The notes under the pieces are model-generated. The model ran no database searches, was not told the DNA's origin, and worked only from the letters and a program-made list of their open reading frames with translations. From contig JAUVYZ010000149.1 of the NCBI GenBank assembly GCA_030602845.1, forward strand, positions 1-5,792: a stretch of DNA of 5,792 nucleotides, in the 5' to 3' direction. Positions 4,979-5,792 of this stretch are shown one piece after another; position 1 is the stretch's first letter, and each line of letters opens with the position of its first letter. Source of the DNA: Phycisphaerae bacterium. Its GTDB lineage: Bacteria > Planctomycetota > Phycisphaerae > Sedimentisphaerales > Anaerobacaceae. A program made the position numbers and the translations under genes.

Positions 4979-5063
4979 TAAACGACCCATATTGGGATAA
5001 CCATTCGTAATCTTCGTCATCGACTTTTGCGTTCAGGCCGTTGCCTAACGGTATCTCTTTCAT
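4917..5063 (-). pseudogene. 5' remnant of an HNH/AP2-type endonuclease-like gene
   Basis: An ATG at 5063-5061 opens a 48-codon minus-strand frame starting MKEIPLGNGL and continuing to VDDEDYEWLSQY. This closely resembles the N-terminus I know from phage and environmental HNH/AP2-domain endonuclease-like proteins (MKEIPL...VDDEDYEWL, normally continuing into KWYA). The resemblance stops after SQY, near 4989. From there the frame reads the antisense of the regulator gene and ends at a TAG at 4919-4917. The catalytic HNH part is therefore missing. The break lies about 10 nt from the regulator's stop codon, which suggests a recombination or insertion junction there. Family assignment is from memory of about 25 residues, so moderate only. 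Confidence 0.5.
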
Positions 5064-5088
5064 TATTCTCTCTTACCTCTGCTCAGTC

Positions 5089-5110
5089 GGCCTCTTTTTG
5101 GCCTGTTTTT
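5089..5110 (+). terminator. Weak candidate terminator of the operon
   Basis: GGCC (5089-5092) and GGCC (5100-5103) pair around a TCTTTTT loop and are followed by TGTTTTT (5104-5110). It lies 111 nt after the regulator stop codon. The stem is all G-C but only 4 bp, so it may not terminate well alone; the larger structured element just downstream could contribute. Confidence 0.3.
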
Positions 5111-5115
5111 ATCAG

Positions 5116-5203
5116 GGGCAGTCACCGTTTTAGTACACTGTCTCCGACCATTAACTCGTGCTACGTAGCGAGTTACTTCGCAGAGTAGCATAGGTGGCTG
5201 TCC
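5116..5203 (+). repeat. 88-nt structured palindromic element
   Basis: GGGCAGTCACC (5116-5126) pairs over all 11 positions with GGTGGCTGTCC (5193-5203), two of the pairs being G-U. Inside, TGCTAC (5159-5164) pairs with GTAGCA (5185-5190), and GCGA (5168-5171) with TCGC (5178-5181), giving a hairpin with a small internal loop. A competing stem AACTCG/CGAGTT (5153-5158/5169-5174) is also possible. The G-U pairs favour the plus-strand RNA. The GGGxCAGTCACCG...GGTGxCTGTCC edges resemble REP palindromes that accompany Y1 (REP-associated) transposases in other bacteria. No transposase is present here. Confidence 0.55.
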
Positions 5204-5230
5204 TTAGTTTCCAAAAATCCCAGGGGTAGC

Positions 5231-5792
5231 TTATTTTTCTGCCATTCTAACTGCATATATGTATCCCGTTCTTGATTTTCTTGAACCGATTTTTGTTTGA
5301 ACGGCAAAAGCGTTTTCAGTAAGGATATTTATCAGCCGATCAGGTTTTTCAAAATGATACTCCATCACAACTACATCTATCCTGCTAATAATATTTTCTT
5401 CCCTAAGCCTTTCAAATATCTCGAATTCTGCACCCTCGCAATCGCATTTAATGATTATGTGTTTATTTTTATTTTCTTCTAAAATAGCAGCGACTTCCTT
5501 TGCCGCATCTTTGACGACAACTGTTTCTTTTTTTGTGTTTTCCTGGTTTTTACAAACATCGTGAGTTGTACTCATACTGCCGGTAGCATCATCCATATAC
5601 GGCAGTTCAAGGGTTTTCTCTGATTTGCCAAGGCCGAAGTTGAAAGCATTTATTTTTTCACTAAGTTGGGGATTAAGTTCCAGATTCCTTTTTGCAAGCT
5701 CAAATGTAGGTTTAAACGGTTCATAGGCGTATATTTTTTTTATGTTTTCATTGGATGCAAAAAGTAAAGAAGCAGCTGCTCGATTCATCCCT
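5231..5792 (-). CDS. FkbM-family SAM-dependent methyltransferase (5' partial)
   Basis: The frame runs in from the window edge. The ATG at 5788-5786 is preceded in frame by a Gly codon, and GMNRAAASLLFA looks like the interior of the family's DxGxNxGxxSLxFA SAM-binding motif, so the Met is probably internal and the true start lies outside. Visible family features, numbered from that Met: IYAYEPF (19-25, second strand with the acidic residue contacting SAM ribose), NFGLG (50-54), and the hallmark KCDCEGAEFEIF (114-125, usually K-D-EGAE-E). A DVVVMEYH strand follows at 138-145. This fits Methyltransf_21 (PF05050), O-methyltransferases that often decorate sugars in polysaccharide or glycolipid clusters. 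The substrate is unknown. The gene is clearly AT-rich. The structured element at 5116-5203 lies 27 nt past its stop. Confidence 0.88.
   Translation of the reverse strand, partial: GMNRAAASLLFASNENIKKIYAYEPFKPTFELAKRNLELNPQLSEKINAFNFGLGKSEKTLELPYMDDATGSMSTTHDVCKNQENTKKETVVVKDAAKEVAAILEENKNKHIIIKCDCEGAEFEIFERLREENIISRIDVVVMEYHFEKPDRLINILTENAFAVQTKIGSRKSRTGYIYAVRMAEK

Noticed and set aside
5205..5230. Intrinsic terminator just after the methyltransferase gene (CCCCTGGGATTTTT on the minus strand)
   Set aside because: The only stem is CCC/GGG with a one-base loop, which cannot fold.

Overview
The window looks like chromosomal DNA of an anaerobic or sediment-type planctomycete (Phycisphaerae/Sedimentisphaerales-like). 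This is an inference from four things: a Tat-exported FAD-dependent oxidoreductase of the kind abundant in PVC-group genomes; a member of the 'ANRxNAxxSTGPxT...HGL' hypothetical family common in Planctomycetes and Acidobacteria; an accumulation of short interspersed and palindromic repeats; and apparently good sigma70-type promoters. No marker gene allows a firmer placement.

Layout. Positions 2-1387 (+) hold the 5'-truncated oxidoreductase with its twin-arginine signal. It converges on a minus-strand unit at 2382-1433: a promoter, tRNA-Thr(CGT), and larE, which starts at a GTG only 2 nt after the tRNA 3' end. Behind that promoter, 2383-2978 has no credible gene. It holds an inverted-repeat element, an array of ATTGGSTTTG-type repeats, a G-quadruplex-like tract and small hairpins. 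An open frame runs through all of this and through the tRNA into larE, so an automatic caller could produce a false 505-residue fusion. Positions 3587-2979 (-) encode the STGP/HGL hypothetical protein behind an exactly consensus promoter (TTGACA-N17-TATAAT). Positions 3603-3837 are intergenic and carry heptamer repeats, a 'CTGATTAACACGAAT' interspersed segment and a strong GC hairpin.

Positions 3903-4978 (+) form a two-gene operon: a six-helix membrane protein and an overlapping small winged-helix (HTH_34-like) regulator. Its promoter has a perfect 12-bp palindrome in the spacer, a likely operator for autoregulation. Positions 4979-5230 contain the truncated 5' end of an HNH/AP2-type endonuclease-like gene (minus strand), a weak terminator and an 88-nt structured palindromic element. 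Positions 5792-5231 (-) are the C-terminal part of an FkbM-family methyltransferase that enters from beyond the window.

The genes do not form one pathway; this is a mosaic of short units separated by repeats. Base composition shifts visibly, from a GC-rich oxidoreductase to AT-rich operon and methyltransferase genes. The points most worth following are the tRNA-larE junction (possible leaderless mRNA made by tRNA processing), the three-cysteine LarE, the operon with a palindrome inside its promoter, and the structured repeat at 5116-5203. I see no convincing new defence or biosynthetic system.
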